From: Lentzea flava
GTDB taxonomy: Bacteria > Actinomycetota > Actinomycetes > Mycobacteriales > Pseudonocardiaceae
Length of the DNA stretch: 64,000 nt
Reading direction: 5' to 3'
NCBI RefSeq assembly: GCF_014648475.1
Contig: NZ_BMRE01000001.1
Location: 434,001 to 498,000, forward strand
In this document: positions 52,401-59,116 of the stretch, piece after piece
Position numbering within the stretch: position 1 is the stretch's first letter
Layout: every line of letters starts with the position of its first letter
The notes under the pieces: generated by a model
What the model saw: the letters and a program-made list of their open reading frames with translations, nothing else
Told to the model about the DNA's origin: nothing
The model's database searches: none
Made by a program: the position numbers and the translations under genes

Positions 52401-55400
52401 ACCATCGTCGGGATGTAGTCGCCGAGCCGGGCGCGCCAGGTGAGCCGGACGCCGTCGGGGTCGACGACGGTGACGTTGAAGTAGTTGCCCGGCTCGCTGA
52501 TGTCGGTGAGCCCGAAGCTCATCCACTCACCCGCGGTCGCCGTGAACGGCATCTCCTTCACCGGCTGGCCCTGCCGGATGTCGAACGGCACACCGGACCC
52601 GTCGCGGGTCAGCTTGTCGCCGGTCAGGTCCTTGGACAGGGTGACGCTGACCTTGCCCGCCGCCGCGTCGTCCGGCGCCACGACGATCGTGTAGGTGCCG
52701 TTGTGCTTGAACGTCGGCAGGTCCTGGTGCAGCTTGCTGCCCGCGAACAGGTCGAGCGGGTCGCCGAGCGCGCGGCGGGCGAAGTCGCCGCCGTGCGGGG
52801 TGAACATCCACATCGCCGAGCGGACCGGGATGGTGTTGTTCTCCAGCTTGAGGTTCAGCTGCTCGCCGATCTTGCCGTCGACCAGCACCACGGCGGCCTT
52901 GCCCGCCGGGATGTCGAGGTTCGTCGCCGTGCCGACCTGCAGCTTGCCGCCGTAGACCAGGTTGGCCGTCACGAAACCCCGTGGCGCGACCAGGAAGTCG
53001 GCCGCGCTGGTGGCCTCGCCACCTGGCGTGCGGACGGTGATCTTGCCGGAGGACGCGGCGTCGGGCACCTGCACGACCAGCTTGGTCGCCGTCACCTCGC
53101 GCACCCGTGCCACGGTCTGGTGGAACCGCACCACGTTGCGGGCGATGTCGGGGTCGAAGCCGGAGCCGGTGATCGTCACGACCGCGCCGGGGTCACCGCG
53201 ATCCGTTGACACGGAAGCGATCGTGGGCGCGGTGACGCCCCGCGCGAGCTGGAACGGCCGCGGGCTGACCGAGGTCTTGCCGTTGGCCGTGACGCGCACG
53301 ACGCCTTCCCGGATGCCCTGCGGCACGGTGACGGAGACGCGGTTGCCGGACGCGGCGGTGACCGGGGCGTCGATGCCGTCGAACGTCACGGTGGTTCCCT
53401 GCGCGGCGAAACCGATGCCGCTGATCTCGACCGTGCTGCCCGCCGGGCCGCGCGCGGGCACGATCGCGAACACCGTCGCGTCGCCCTGCACGAACCGTTC
53501 CGTGGCAAGGAGGTTGCCGTTGTCGTCGTACCGGTAGGCGGCCGCCTCACCGGAGTTGTTCGTGACACCGGCGAGCTGGCCGGCGGCGTCGTAGAAGAAG
53601 TCGCGCGGTCCGGCGGGCGCGCCCGCGACGAACTCGTGCCGGACGGGCGTGGACAGCGCGCCGGTCGCGGACACCTTGGACCACACGGTGAGCGTGCGCT
53701 TGCCGGAGCGGACCGGGGTGACGGAGAGCTGCGCCGCGCCGCTGGAGACCGGCTGCTCCTTCGGTGCCGCGTCGGTGTCGAGCTGGTGCACGACCACGTC
53801 CGCGGCGGTGCTGCCCTGCGGCCGGACGGTGACCGTGCCGGCCTGGCCGATGCTGCCGTGCGGCTGGCCGTCGGCCGGGAAGTCCGCGGACGTCACGACC
53901 GGGGCGTCCGGTGCGGGCACCGGCAGGCCGCCGACGGTGAAGGTGTACGTGGCCGGAGCGGACGTCTGGCCGTTGAGGGCCCACGCGGTGAGCGTGTGCG
54001 TGCCGCTCGTCGACGGGGTGAGCTGGACCTGCGCCTCACCGGCGGCCGCGACCGTCGTGGTCGGACCGTCGCCGAGCCGGTAGCGGAAACCGTTGGCACC
54101 GGGGCTCTTCAGCGTGAACGTGCCCGCCTGGCCGGGCGCGCCGTGCGGCTGGCCGTCCGCCGGGTAGTCGGTGGAGTCGACCTGCGGCGCGGCGGGTGCC
54201 TGCGGCGCGGCGGCCGCGACCTTGAAGCGGTACTGCGCCGCGGGTGACTCCTCGCCGTTCGCGCCGACCGCCTTCACGGTCAGGACGTGCTCGCCCGCGG
54301 TGGGCGGCGTGATCTTCGCCTGCGCCTTGCCCGAGCCGGCGACGTCGGTGACGGCACCGCTGTCGAGCTGGTAGCGGAAGCCGGTGACCGGGTCGGTTCC
54401 GGTGGCGCGGAAGGTGAACGTGCCCTCCTTGCCGGCGGCGCCGTGCTCGACGCCGTCCGCAGGGTAGTCGGCGGACGCGACCTGCGGCGTGCCGACGGCA
54501 GCCGTGGTGAAGGTGGCCGGGGCGGACTCGACCGACGGGTCGGCGCCGATGGCCACGACCTCGACCGTGGTCGCGGTCGGCGGCACGAGGCTCAGCTTCG
54601 CCTTGCCGTCCACGGCCTTTTCGAAGATCCAGTCGGTGTTCCACCGGTACTTGAACGCAGTGCCGCGCTCGGCGGTGAAGACACCGTTGTCGTGCTTGAC
54701 GATCGGCTCTGGCAGCGCGGCGACGCGGGTGGCGTGCGGCGCGAGCTCCGACTCCTGGCCGGTCGCGTCGACGGCCCTGACCTCCAGCACCTGCGTGCCC
54801 TTGGCCGGTGGCGTCACGCTGACCTCGACGGTGCCGCTGGGTGCGGGCACGCGCGTGAACTCGCTCTCGCCCTGCCAGCGGTGGCGGAACTCCACGGCAC
54901 CCGGCGCGGCGAAGACGACCTTGCCCGGCTGCTTCGGCGCGCCGTGGGACTGGCCGTCGGCCGGGTAGTCGGTGGACGTCACGACCGGCGTGGCGGTCGT
55001 GCCCGGCGTGAAGGTGGTGACGAGCGGCTGGTCGCGCCTCTCCAGCGGGAGACGGGAAACCTGCTGCGCGACCGCGGTCTTGACGGTGCTGGTGACGTTC
55101 TCGTCGCCCAGCCGCGCGCTGTCGACGCGGCCGCCGGCCAGCACCGTGCCGTCGAAGCCCTGGTCGTGGCGCACGACCTGGGTGAGCTCCCACGCGCCGT
55201 CGGGAAGCGTGAAGACCACGTCGCCGTTCTCGATCTTCGTGGGCACCGGCCCCGCCTGCGTGGTGGCCCGCTCGGCCACGAACACGGTGCGGTGCTTGGC
55301 GTCCAGCGCGCGGATCACGCCGTCGCTCTCCTGCAGGGCGAGCCCGCGGGTGCTCACCGGCATGCGCACCTGCTGCGCGCCCCGGCCGGTGATGATGATC

Positions 55401-55885
55401 CGGAACCCGTCCGCCAGCGCCTGGACGCGAGTGGTGGCGAAGGTGGCGGTGTCGCCGTCCACCTTCGGCGGTTCCTGCGGCGCGGGACCCCATTCCAGGG
55501 ACCTGTCGTTGTCCTTGATCGTGACCAGCGGCTCCTGCGGGCCGCCGGCGAACCGCACGTCGACCGCAGCGGCCTTGGGTGCGACCGTCACCGGGTCGAG
55601 CGCGGTGTCGACCGGCACCCAGCCGTCGTCGCGGCGCACCCGCTGCGGGGCGGCGTGCTGGGTGACGGTCATCGTTCCGTCGGGATTCGCGACGACGAGC
55701 CGGGTGGCGCTGGTCAGCAGCGCCACGTCCACCGGCTCGCCACAAGCCTTCGCCGCCGCACGGGCCGCGGGCCCGTCCGGTCTGCTGTCCGGACAATCCT
55801 CCCGTGTCACCACGGCTATCGCCACGGCCAACGAGACCAGCAACGTCCCCACGACGGGGATCGTGATCGAGCGCCTAGCCCTCAC
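46451..55885 (-). CDS. Giant secreted Rhs/YD-repeat polymorphic toxin with Hint pretoxin domain
   Basis: A 3144-residue protein. In order: N-terminal signal/anchor (VVGTLLVSLAVAIAVV), a beta-rich region, four Ig-like modules each opening with xYPADGxxHGA (about residues 305, 475, 575, 668), a lone YD-type repeat (about 770), two IPT/TIG domains (about 808-970), several pre-peptidase-like beta domains to about 1620, a carboxypeptidase-regulatory domain (about 1700), DUF6531 (about 1950), 20 or more YD repeats, the RHS core (FTGREDDGTGLYHYRDRYY and RFISEDPIGFEGG, about 2840-2870), a Hint autoprocessing domain (about 2905-3048, ending VLVHNA), and a 90-residue toxin (PHSTFMLGPDGKVKKYATWQ, NPRNPAPWELEKRYDRWGPA). 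The toxin resembles polymorphic toxin type 24 but I cannot confirm it. ATG 55885; immunity gene overlaps the 3' end. Confidence 0.94.
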   Translation of the reverse strand: MRARRSITIPVVGTLLVSLAVAIAVVTREDCPDSRPDGPAARAAAKACGEPVDVALLTSATRLVVANPDGTMTVTQHAAPQRVRRDDGWVPVDTALDPVTVAPKAAAVDVRFAGGPQEPLVTIKDNDRSLEWGPAPQEPPKVDGDTATFATTRVQALADGFRIIITGRGAQQVRMPVSTRGLALQESDGVIRALDAKHRTVFVAERATTQAGPVPTKIENGDVVFTLPDGAWELTQVVRHDQGFDGTVLAGGRVDSARLGDENVTSTVKTAVAQQVSRLPLERRDQPLVTTFTPGTTATPVVTSTDYPADGQSHGAPKQPGKVVFAAPGAVEFRHRWQGESEFTRVPAPSGTVEVSVTPPAKGTQVLEVRAVDATGQESELAPHATRVAALPEPIVKHDNGVFTAERGTAFKYRWNTDWIFEKAVDGKAKLSLVPPTATTVEVVAIGADPSVESAPATFTTAAVGTPQVASADYPADGVEHGAAGKEGTFTFRATGTDPVTGFRYQLDSGAVTDVAGSGKAQAKITPPTAGEHVLTVKAVGANGEESPAAQYRFKVAAAAPQAPAAPQVDSTDYPADGQPHGAPGQAGTFTLKSPGANGFRYRLGDGPTTTVAAAGEAQVQLTPSTSGTHTLTAWALNGQTSAPATYTFTVGGLPVPAPDAPVVTSADFPADGQPHGSIGQAGTVTVRPQGSTAADVVVHQLDTDAAPKEQPVSSGAAQLSVTPVRSGKRTLTVWSKVSATGALSTPVRHEFVAGAPAGPRDFFYDAAGQLAGVTNNSGEAAAYRYDDNGNLLATERFVQGDATVFAIVPARGPAGSTVEISGIGFAAQGTTVTFDGIDAPVTAASGNRVSVTVPQGIREGVVRVTANGKTSVSPRPFQLARGVTAPTIASVSTDRGDPGAVVTITGSGFDPDIARNVVRFHQTVARVREVTATKLVVQVPDAASSGKITVRTPGGEATSAADFLVAPRGFVTANLVYGGKLQVGTATNLDIPAGKAAVVLVDGKIGEQLNLKLENNTIPVRSAMWMFTPHGGDFARRALGDPLDLFAGSKLHQDLPTFKHNGTYTIVVAPDDAAAGKVSVTLSKDLTGDKLTRDGSGVPFDIRQGQPVKEMPFTATAGEWMSFGLTDISEPGNYFNVTVVDPDGVRLTWRARLGDYIPTMVFQAKKTGTYKVIPNFDPNQLGSGRVWLSSVIDAGPLAVNGNPTSYQVLRPGQSVRMQFQGTANQPLVLGHTDNTIRENGRAAYPVSIMSEPDGQQVELREGTAETRNLRIRKTGTHNLFISGWEAVGAAKAWLSTVAEGGKLPPNASTTVRVDRPGREMWLDYDGVKDKPLTIVVRKSVPGQVIIRLYRPDGTTSVGAVTDGKLDVAALPETGKYRIFVDPGFAVTGDLTFHMSEPADLGTLVPDATPSNLNITVHGQKIIGKIAGTAGQRLTIGTASERIPFLKWRVTKPDGTTLDTTGNSAYQTFLGLDLTQLPVTGEYKVQIEPVDQDVQPTGGQLTVMLNSETDGGKIEYGGAAKTVTFNRPAQNGRLTFDGTLNDLPKLSIKRNIGNNGVYYTLYAPNGTVETTRRFISTEPYEFFSRLKATGTYTLVFDPANSPTGSIDVSITKRATAAPVTQIAPPAVQEPTCPQVDQRPPAAAVGAAPQGTDQPKAEEQEKPTSTPCSSSSGWRPDAANLGGVDWTTRYDPRPVRDRPLQFAVGFTGVVGTVQSTDGKPLAGVTVSARDKKATTDADGKFTLIGLPDGHVSLRVDGRTTGRSFGTFDIGVDVKQGQVLVLPHTVFLPEIDRNSVVHVPSPTITETVLTTKSIPGLEVRIPAGTVIRDADGNVATELSLTPIPIDRPPFPLPPSKVPVYFTAQPGGGYLFPQGATIIYPNYTKEAPGTRTQFWNYDPDGKGWHVYGHGTVSQDGTQIVPDADVKFYRLTGAMTVVPGLNPAARAPKPNNTRVGDPVDPATGLLVDEQVDLVVDDIMPIEVKRTYQQGDAFVRPFGVGTSFDYGVFPWAPLVNGAPTFKEFDLVQPDGSKIHYTRTTPGQDYAGAVFAADPTPTKFDGSVAVWNDAGWDVKLRDGTIYVIGEEAPLQEIRDKFGNATTITRAPAPPGTDGKVRANGPITQVTSSSGRWVRFSYDEANPAKVKSVEDNLGRRVSYTYLPTGHLETVTNVDGGVTRYTWDAKGLLKTITDPRGTQFLLNEYDDKDRVKSQTAADGGVTKFEYTDVNGAITETRMIDPRDAVRRFVFNDKGQVVSDTKAYGTPFAQETTTEYETNGVRVKSTTDALKRKTSYVYDAKGYVKESTVLADTPEARTQKFDRLGPNGELTRHVDDYNKETLYELTARGAVKSVTDPVGRKTLFDVDERGQVTKVTDPAGKSRITDYSGTDAVRTTDELGKVSTIGYDSLGREVRVSDPAGVVTETAYTTRDFVASVTDGLGRTMRYEYDRNGNRTKVIDARNSETVFHYNAMDQLRAVTDPLGVTTPDAVYDRNGNLEKETDRRGVVVEHKYDPLNRRYESTYGAESKVTNTFDAGDRVRSSVDSVAGTSTIDYDGLDRIKQETTPTGSVSYAYGTTVRDRTTTVSGRPALRHVYDAAGDLQEIQQNGTAISVVTRDRAGRTERVGAPGTGVGQTYTYDDTGRVKTITYRSGTTALGDLAYEYDASGLPIRTTGASSRTMLPEPYGPATYDNANRIKTIGGSTITYDPEGNLLSDGATTYTWNARGELATVTGQGRSASFNYNSDGRRMSRTVSGVTTNYLYDGQNPLQEKVNGQVTANMTASGVDGFHLRESGGTTRRFLTDAVGSTVGLVDPNGAGASYTYEPFGRTYASGAGAENPYRFTGREDDGTGLYHYRDRYYSPVLQRFISEDPIGFEGGRNVHAYVDNQPTVLGDPSGNKPTNNGKNNRESCFVNSFVAGTPVLMADGSRRAIEEVRIGDQVTATDPESGKTTAREVTATIVGKGAKRLVDITVDTDGVSGTATSTLVATDGHPFWVENRGQFVEAQDIQQGDRVRTSSGELLAVAGLGIRAVADQQVYNLTVDTDHTYYVVAGDKPVLVHNARPPRQRPDPNAQGPHSTFMLGPDGKVKKYATWQEQSNPRNPAPWELEKRYDRWGPAHTNPDGTVVDTPHLNLPDGTARKPDAWEDPNAGC

Positions 55886-55978
55886 GACTACCTCCAGCGC
55901 AACAGGCAGACCTCCCCCAGAGGTCCCACCTCACCCAAGCGCCGGGGTCTCTCAGACCACTCTCATCGCGCTCTCACC

Positions 55979-56239
55979 TCAGGGCGCAGCGGTCTTCAGG
56001 CAGTCCAGCACGGCCTGGTCCGGTTCTCCCGCCGCGGCCTTGCCGTCGAGGAAGGCCTGTCGCTCCTGCGCGGGCCTGCCCATGTACCAGTCGGCGACGC
56101 ACTCGACGGCCTGTGCGGGCGCGTCCTTGGTGCCGGCGTCGGCCCTGATCTTGGCGATGACGTCCTGCTTCGTCGGTCCGGACTCCGCGCAGGCACCCAG
56201 GCACAGCGCGAGCAGGACCACTACCCCCAGTTTGCTCAT
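55979..56239 (-). CDS. Small lipoprotein
   Basis: An 86-residue protein with a lipoprotein signal (VVVLLALCLGAC, lipobox LGAC) and a small helical domain carrying two further cysteines (VECVADWYMGRPAQE, VLDCLKTAAP) likely forming a disulfide. Similar small lipoproteins are common in actinobacteria with unknown role. It precedes the Rhs gene by 93 bp on the same strand. Confidence 0.82.
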   Translation of the reverse strand: MSKLGVVVLLALCLGACAESGPTKQDVIAKIRADAGTKDAPAQAVECVADWYMGRPAQERQAFLDGKAAAGEPDQAVLDCLKTAAP

Positions 56240-56257
56240 GGCTGGAGAGCATAGGAG

Positions 56258-56575
56258 TCACTGCTGCGCGATGACCACACCTGTCCGGGCCGCTCGCAGG
56301 AGGCCCCAGTCGTAGAGCGCCTGCAGCGCGGGCCCCAGCGTCCTGCCCTCCTCGGTGAGCGAGTACTCGACGTTCGGGGGCACCTCGGTCCGTGCCACCA
56401 GGCCCGCGTCCTGCAGCTCGCGGAGCCGTTGCACGAACATCTTCTCGCTGATGCCAGGCACTTTGCGGCGCAGCTCCCCGTAGTGGTGCGGGTGTTCCTT
56501 GAGGTGGGCGAGGATCACCGCCCGCCACTTGCCGCCGATGACGTCGAGGGCCAGCTCGACAGGACAGTGGTACAT
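56258..56575 (-). CDS. HxlR-family regulator
   Basis: A 105-residue winged helix. The HxlR start CPVELALDVIGGKWRAVILA, the helix GISEKMFVQRLRELQDAGLV and the ending YSLTEEGRTLGPALQALYDW are typical. HxlR proteins often sense quinones, aldehydes or redox state through a conserved Cys near the N-terminus, here Cys4 (MYHC). It is divergent (63 bp) to the truncated haemoglobin gene, with a dyad between. Confidence 0.93.
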   Translation of the reverse strand: MYHCPVELALDVIGGKWRAVILAHLKEHPHHYGELRRKVPGISEKMFVQRLRELQDAGLVARTEVPPNVEYSLTEEGRTLGPALQALYDWGLLRAARTGVVIAQQ

Positions 56576-56585
56576 GGGCGCTCCT

Positions 56586-56597
56586 CACCAAAAGGTG
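56586..56597. promoter_or_regulatory. Candidate HxlR operator
   Basis: CACC-AAAA-GGTG lies 10 bp upstream of the HxlR start in the divergent gap to the haemoglobin gene. Confidence 0.45.
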
Positions 56598-56638
56598 CGT
56601 ACTTGCCGGGTGTCCGGCGTGATGCTGGAGTGGGCGTC

Positions 56639-57112
56639 GTGATCAACGACCAGTCAACACCCTCGCTCTACACCTGGGCCGGTGGCGCCGATGCGTTGCT
56701 GCGGCTGACCGAGGCGTTCTACCGGCGCGTCGCCGAGGACCCGGTGCTCGCGCCGGTGTTCGCGGGCATGGATCCCGGCCACGCGCGTTACGTGGCGCTG
56801 TGGCTGGGCGAGGTGTTCGGCGGACCCGCCGACTACACCGCCGAGCGCGGCGGTTACGAGTTCATGCTGGCCAAGCACCTCGGCAAGGGCATCACCGAGG
56901 AGCAGCGCCGCCGCTGGCTCAACCTGATCATGGATGCGGCGGACGAGGTGGAGCTGCCGGACGATCCGGAGTTCCGCGCCGCGTTCGTGTCCTATCTGGA
57001 GTGGGGCACGCGGCTCGCGGTGCGGAACTCCGTGCCGGACGCCACGCCGTTTCACGGGGCCCCGGTGCCGAAGTGGGGCTGGGGCGTGGCGCCGCCGTAC
57101 GTCAAGGGCTGA
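56639..57112 (+). CDS. Group II truncated haemoglobin
   Basis: A 157-residue globin starting at GTG 56639, eight bases after GGAG. The proximal heme His is in FMLAKHLGKGIT, and WLGEVFGGP, LNLIMDAADEV and VSYLEWGTRLAVRNSVPDA are typical of actinobacterial trHbII. It could bind O2/NO; a link to low-oxygen metabolism fits the window but is inference. Divergent to the HxlR regulator and ending 11 bp inside the convergent SnoaL gene. Confidence 0.92.
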   Translation: MINDQSTPSLYTWAGGADALLRLTEAFYRRVAEDPVLAPVFAGMDPGHARYVALWLGEVFGGPADYTAERGGYEFMLAKHLGKGITEEQRRRWLNLIMDAADEVELPDDPEFRAAFVSYLEWGTRLAVRNSVPDATPFHGAPVPKWGWGVAPPYVKG

Positions 57113-57527
57113 GGTCGGTCACCCCCGTGCCGCTCGCGATGTCGAACGGCACGGAGACCTGATCGTGCGTGATCAGCCAGTCCCCGTCGATCTTGCGGAG
57201 GCAGAAGGTGGCGCGCACCCACATGCCGGGTGTCGTCACGCCGTTCTTCAGCGTGCCGCTGAGCCGGCCGAAGCCGTGTCCGAACGCGACGGTGTCGCCG
57301 ACGGTCACCGTCAGGTCGCGGATCTCGTAGTCCACGTCCTGGAAGAAGGCGAAGGCCGTGGCCCAGTTCTTCAGCTTGGCGTCGATGCCGACGTGCTGCA
57401 GCGGCGGTTCCACGTCGAAGGACACGACGTCCTCCGAGTACAGCCGCCGCAGCGCGTCGAGGTCCTTGGCCCTGATCCCCTCCACGATCCTGCCGATGTG
57501 CTTCTTGATGTCGTCCACTTCGGACAT
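57102..57527 (-). CDS. SnoaL/NTF2-like protein
   Basis: A 141-residue protein with the SnoaL-like cone fold (IKKHIGRIVEGIRAKDLDAL, VEPPLQHVGIDAKLKNWATA, DLTVTVGDTVAFGHGFGRL, GDWLITHDQVSVPFD). Such proteins act as isomerases, hydrolases or simple ligand-binding proteins; the catalytic residues of SnoaL itself are not all present. It overlaps the haemoglobin gene end by 11 bp and is 19 bp from the FMN-reductase gene. Confidence 0.83.
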   Translation of the reverse strand: MSEVDDIKKHIGRIVEGIRAKDLDALRRLYSEDVVSFDVEPPLQHVGIDAKLKNWATAFAFFQDVDYEIRDLTVTVGDTVAFGHGFGRLSGTLKNGVTTPGMWVRATFCLRKIDGDWLITHDQVSVPFDIASGTGVTDLSP

Positions 57528-57546
57528 GTCAGTCCCCCTCAGAAAG

Positions 57547-58113
57547 TCATGCCGCGGTCACGGGCGCGTCCGTGCGCAGCGGCGCGAGTGCCGCGCTCCA
57601 GGCGACGACCTGGTCCAGCAGCCCGTCCAGTGCGGCGACGGCGTACTCGCCCGGCTTCAGCACGGCGTAGTTCTCGAACTCGGTGGCCAGCGACAGCGTC
57701 ACCTGCGCTGCCACGTCGGCCACCTCCAGCGCCCCGCACGCCAGCCGCAGCTGCTCGACCGCGCGGGCACCGCCGACACCGCCGTACGAGACGAACCCCA
57801 TCGCCTTGTTGCGCCACTCCGCGCGCAGGAAGTCGAGCGCGTTCTTCAGCGCTCCCGGCACCGAGTGGTTGTACTCGGGCGTCACCACCACGAACCCGTC
57901 GAACGACGCGATCGTCGCCGACCACGCCCTGGTGTGCGCGTTCCGGTACTCCCCCGGCAGCTCGTCCAGATGGGGCAACGGGTGGTCGAGCAGGTCGATC
58001 ACCTCGAACTCCGCGTCCCCGCGCGCCGTCGCGCGTTCCTGCACCCACCGGGCCACCTGCTCGCCCCGGCGGCCGGGGCGGGTGCTGCCGAGGATGATGC
58101 CGATTCTGATCAT
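57547..58113 (-). CDS. NADPH-dependent FMN reductase (flavodoxin-like)
   Basis: A 188-residue flavodoxin-fold reductase. FMN loop IGIILGSTRPGRRGEQVARW and VVVTPEYNHSVPGALKNALD, with GFVSYGGVGGARAVEQLRL, are the class signatures. ATG 58113 follows GAAGGA. It reduces FMN or quinones with NAD(P)H. It is divergent to the ECF41 sigma gene, with a 15-bp dyad at 58173-58187 between; redox or quinone stress control is likely. Confidence 0.93.
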   Translation of the reverse strand: MIRIGIILGSTRPGRRGEQVARWVQERATARGDAEFEVIDLLDHPLPHLDELPGEYRNAHTRAWSATIASFDGFVVVTPEYNHSVPGALKNALDFLRAEWRNKAMGFVSYGGVGGARAVEQLRLACGALEVADVAAQVTLSLATEFENYAVLKPGEYAVAALDGLLDQVVAWSAALAPLRTDAPVTAA

Positions 58114-58172
58114 TGGCTTCCTTCGTTCGTCGTGTGCACTTCCGATCACTACGACGACACGGCAGCGGAAAA

Positions 58173-58187
58173 TGTCAGGACCTGACA
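58173..58187. promoter_or_regulatory. Dyad between FMN reductase and sigma factor genes
   Basis: TGTCAGG-A-CCTGACA is a perfect 7-bp-armed palindrome, almost central in the 130-bp divergent gap. On either strand TGTCA resembles an ECF41 -35 element, but a CGTC -10 sits 26 nt away rather than the usual 16, so an operator is more likely than a promoter. Confidence 0.55.
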
Positions 58188-58243
58188 CTTCGAGGTGGTG
58201 TCTCGTCGGACAGGGTGAAGCCATCGAACCGACGGGAGCACTG

Positions 58244-59116
58244 ATGACGGACCTGGTCCTCGGCGAACGCCGCCACCTGATCAACCTCGCCTACCGGCTG
58301 CTGGGTTCCCTGGCCGAGGCCGAGGACGCGGTCCAGGAGGCGTACGCCCGCTGGTACGCGCTGCCGGGGCCGCGGCAGGACGCGATCGCCTCGCCCGGCG
58401 CCTGGCTCACCACCGTCACCAGCCGCATCTGCCTCGACCTGCTCGGTTCGGCACGCAGCCGCCGCGAACGGTACGTCGGCGCGTGGATCCCCGAGCCGCT
58501 GCCGGACCCGGCCGAGGGACACGCCGCCGACCCCGCGGACCGCGTCACGCTGGACGAGTCCGTCAGCATGGCGTTCCTGGTCGCGCTCGAGTCGATGACC
58601 CCGGCCCAGCGCGTCGCGCTCGTCCTGCACGACGTGTACGGCTACTCCTTCGCCGAGATCGCCGAGATCACCGGCCGCAGCCAGGGCGCCTGCCGGGAGC
58701 TCGCGTCCTCCGCCCGGCGCCGCGTCCGCACGTCCCCGCCGACGGAGGCGCCGGCCGCCCGTCAAGCCGCGCTGGTCCGCGACTTCAAACAGGCGTGGGA
58801 GGCGCAGGACATCACGGCCCTCGTCGGCCTCCTCGACCCGGCCGCGACCTTCACCGCGGACGGCGGCGGCCGGGTGACCACCGCGCTGCTGCCGATCACG
58901 GGCGGCGAGCAGATCGGCCAGTTCCTCCTCGCCGTCGCCCGGAGCGTCTCCGGCGGCTTCACGCTCCTGGAACGCACCGTCAACGGCCAGCCCGGCCTGC
59001 TGATCCAGCTCGACGGGGTCACGACGTCGGTCTACGCGTTTGACGTCGCCGACGACCGCATCACGCACATCTGGGCGATCCGCAACCCGGAGAAGCTCCG
59101 GCCCTGGACCACGTGA
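58244..59116 (+). CDS. ECF41-type RNA polymerase sigma factor (SigJ-like) with SnoaL domain
   Basis: A 290-residue factor. Region 2 (LINLAYRLLGSLAEAEDAVQ, ARWYALPGPRQDAIASPGAW), region 4 (LDESVSMAFLVALESMTPAQ, YGYSFAEIAEITGRSQGACR) and a C-terminal SnoaL-like extension of about 110 residues (WEAQDITALVGLLDPAATFT, FDVADDRITHIWAIRNPEKL), which in ECF41 factors controls activity in place of an anti-sigma. ATG 58244 after GGGAG. The usual neighbour in this group is an oxidoreductase or carboxymuconolactone decarboxylase; here it is an FMN reductase. It is convergent (0-bp gap) with the LuxR-type gene. Confidence 0.92.
   Translation: MTDLVLGERRHLINLAYRLLGSLAEAEDAVQEAYARWYALPGPRQDAIASPGAWLTTVTSRICLDLLGSARSRRERYVGAWIPEPLPDPAEGHAADPADRVTLDESVSMAFLVALESMTPAQRVALVLHDVYGYSFAEIAEITGRSQGACRELASSARRRVRTSPPTEAPAARQAALVRDFKQAWEAQDITALVGLLDPAATFTADGGGRVTTALLPITGGEQIGQFLLAVARSVSGGFTLLERTVNGQPGLLIQLDGVTTSVYAFDVADDRITHIWAIRNPEKLRPWTT

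Noticed and set aside
46517..53209. 2230-codon open frame on the plus strand opposite the Rhs gene
   Set aside because: It is an antisense mirror of a highly GC-biased gene: stops are rare on the reverse frame. The sequence is low-complexity Val/Arg/Gly-rich and has no domains, while the minus strand has clear Rhs, Hint and toxin domains.
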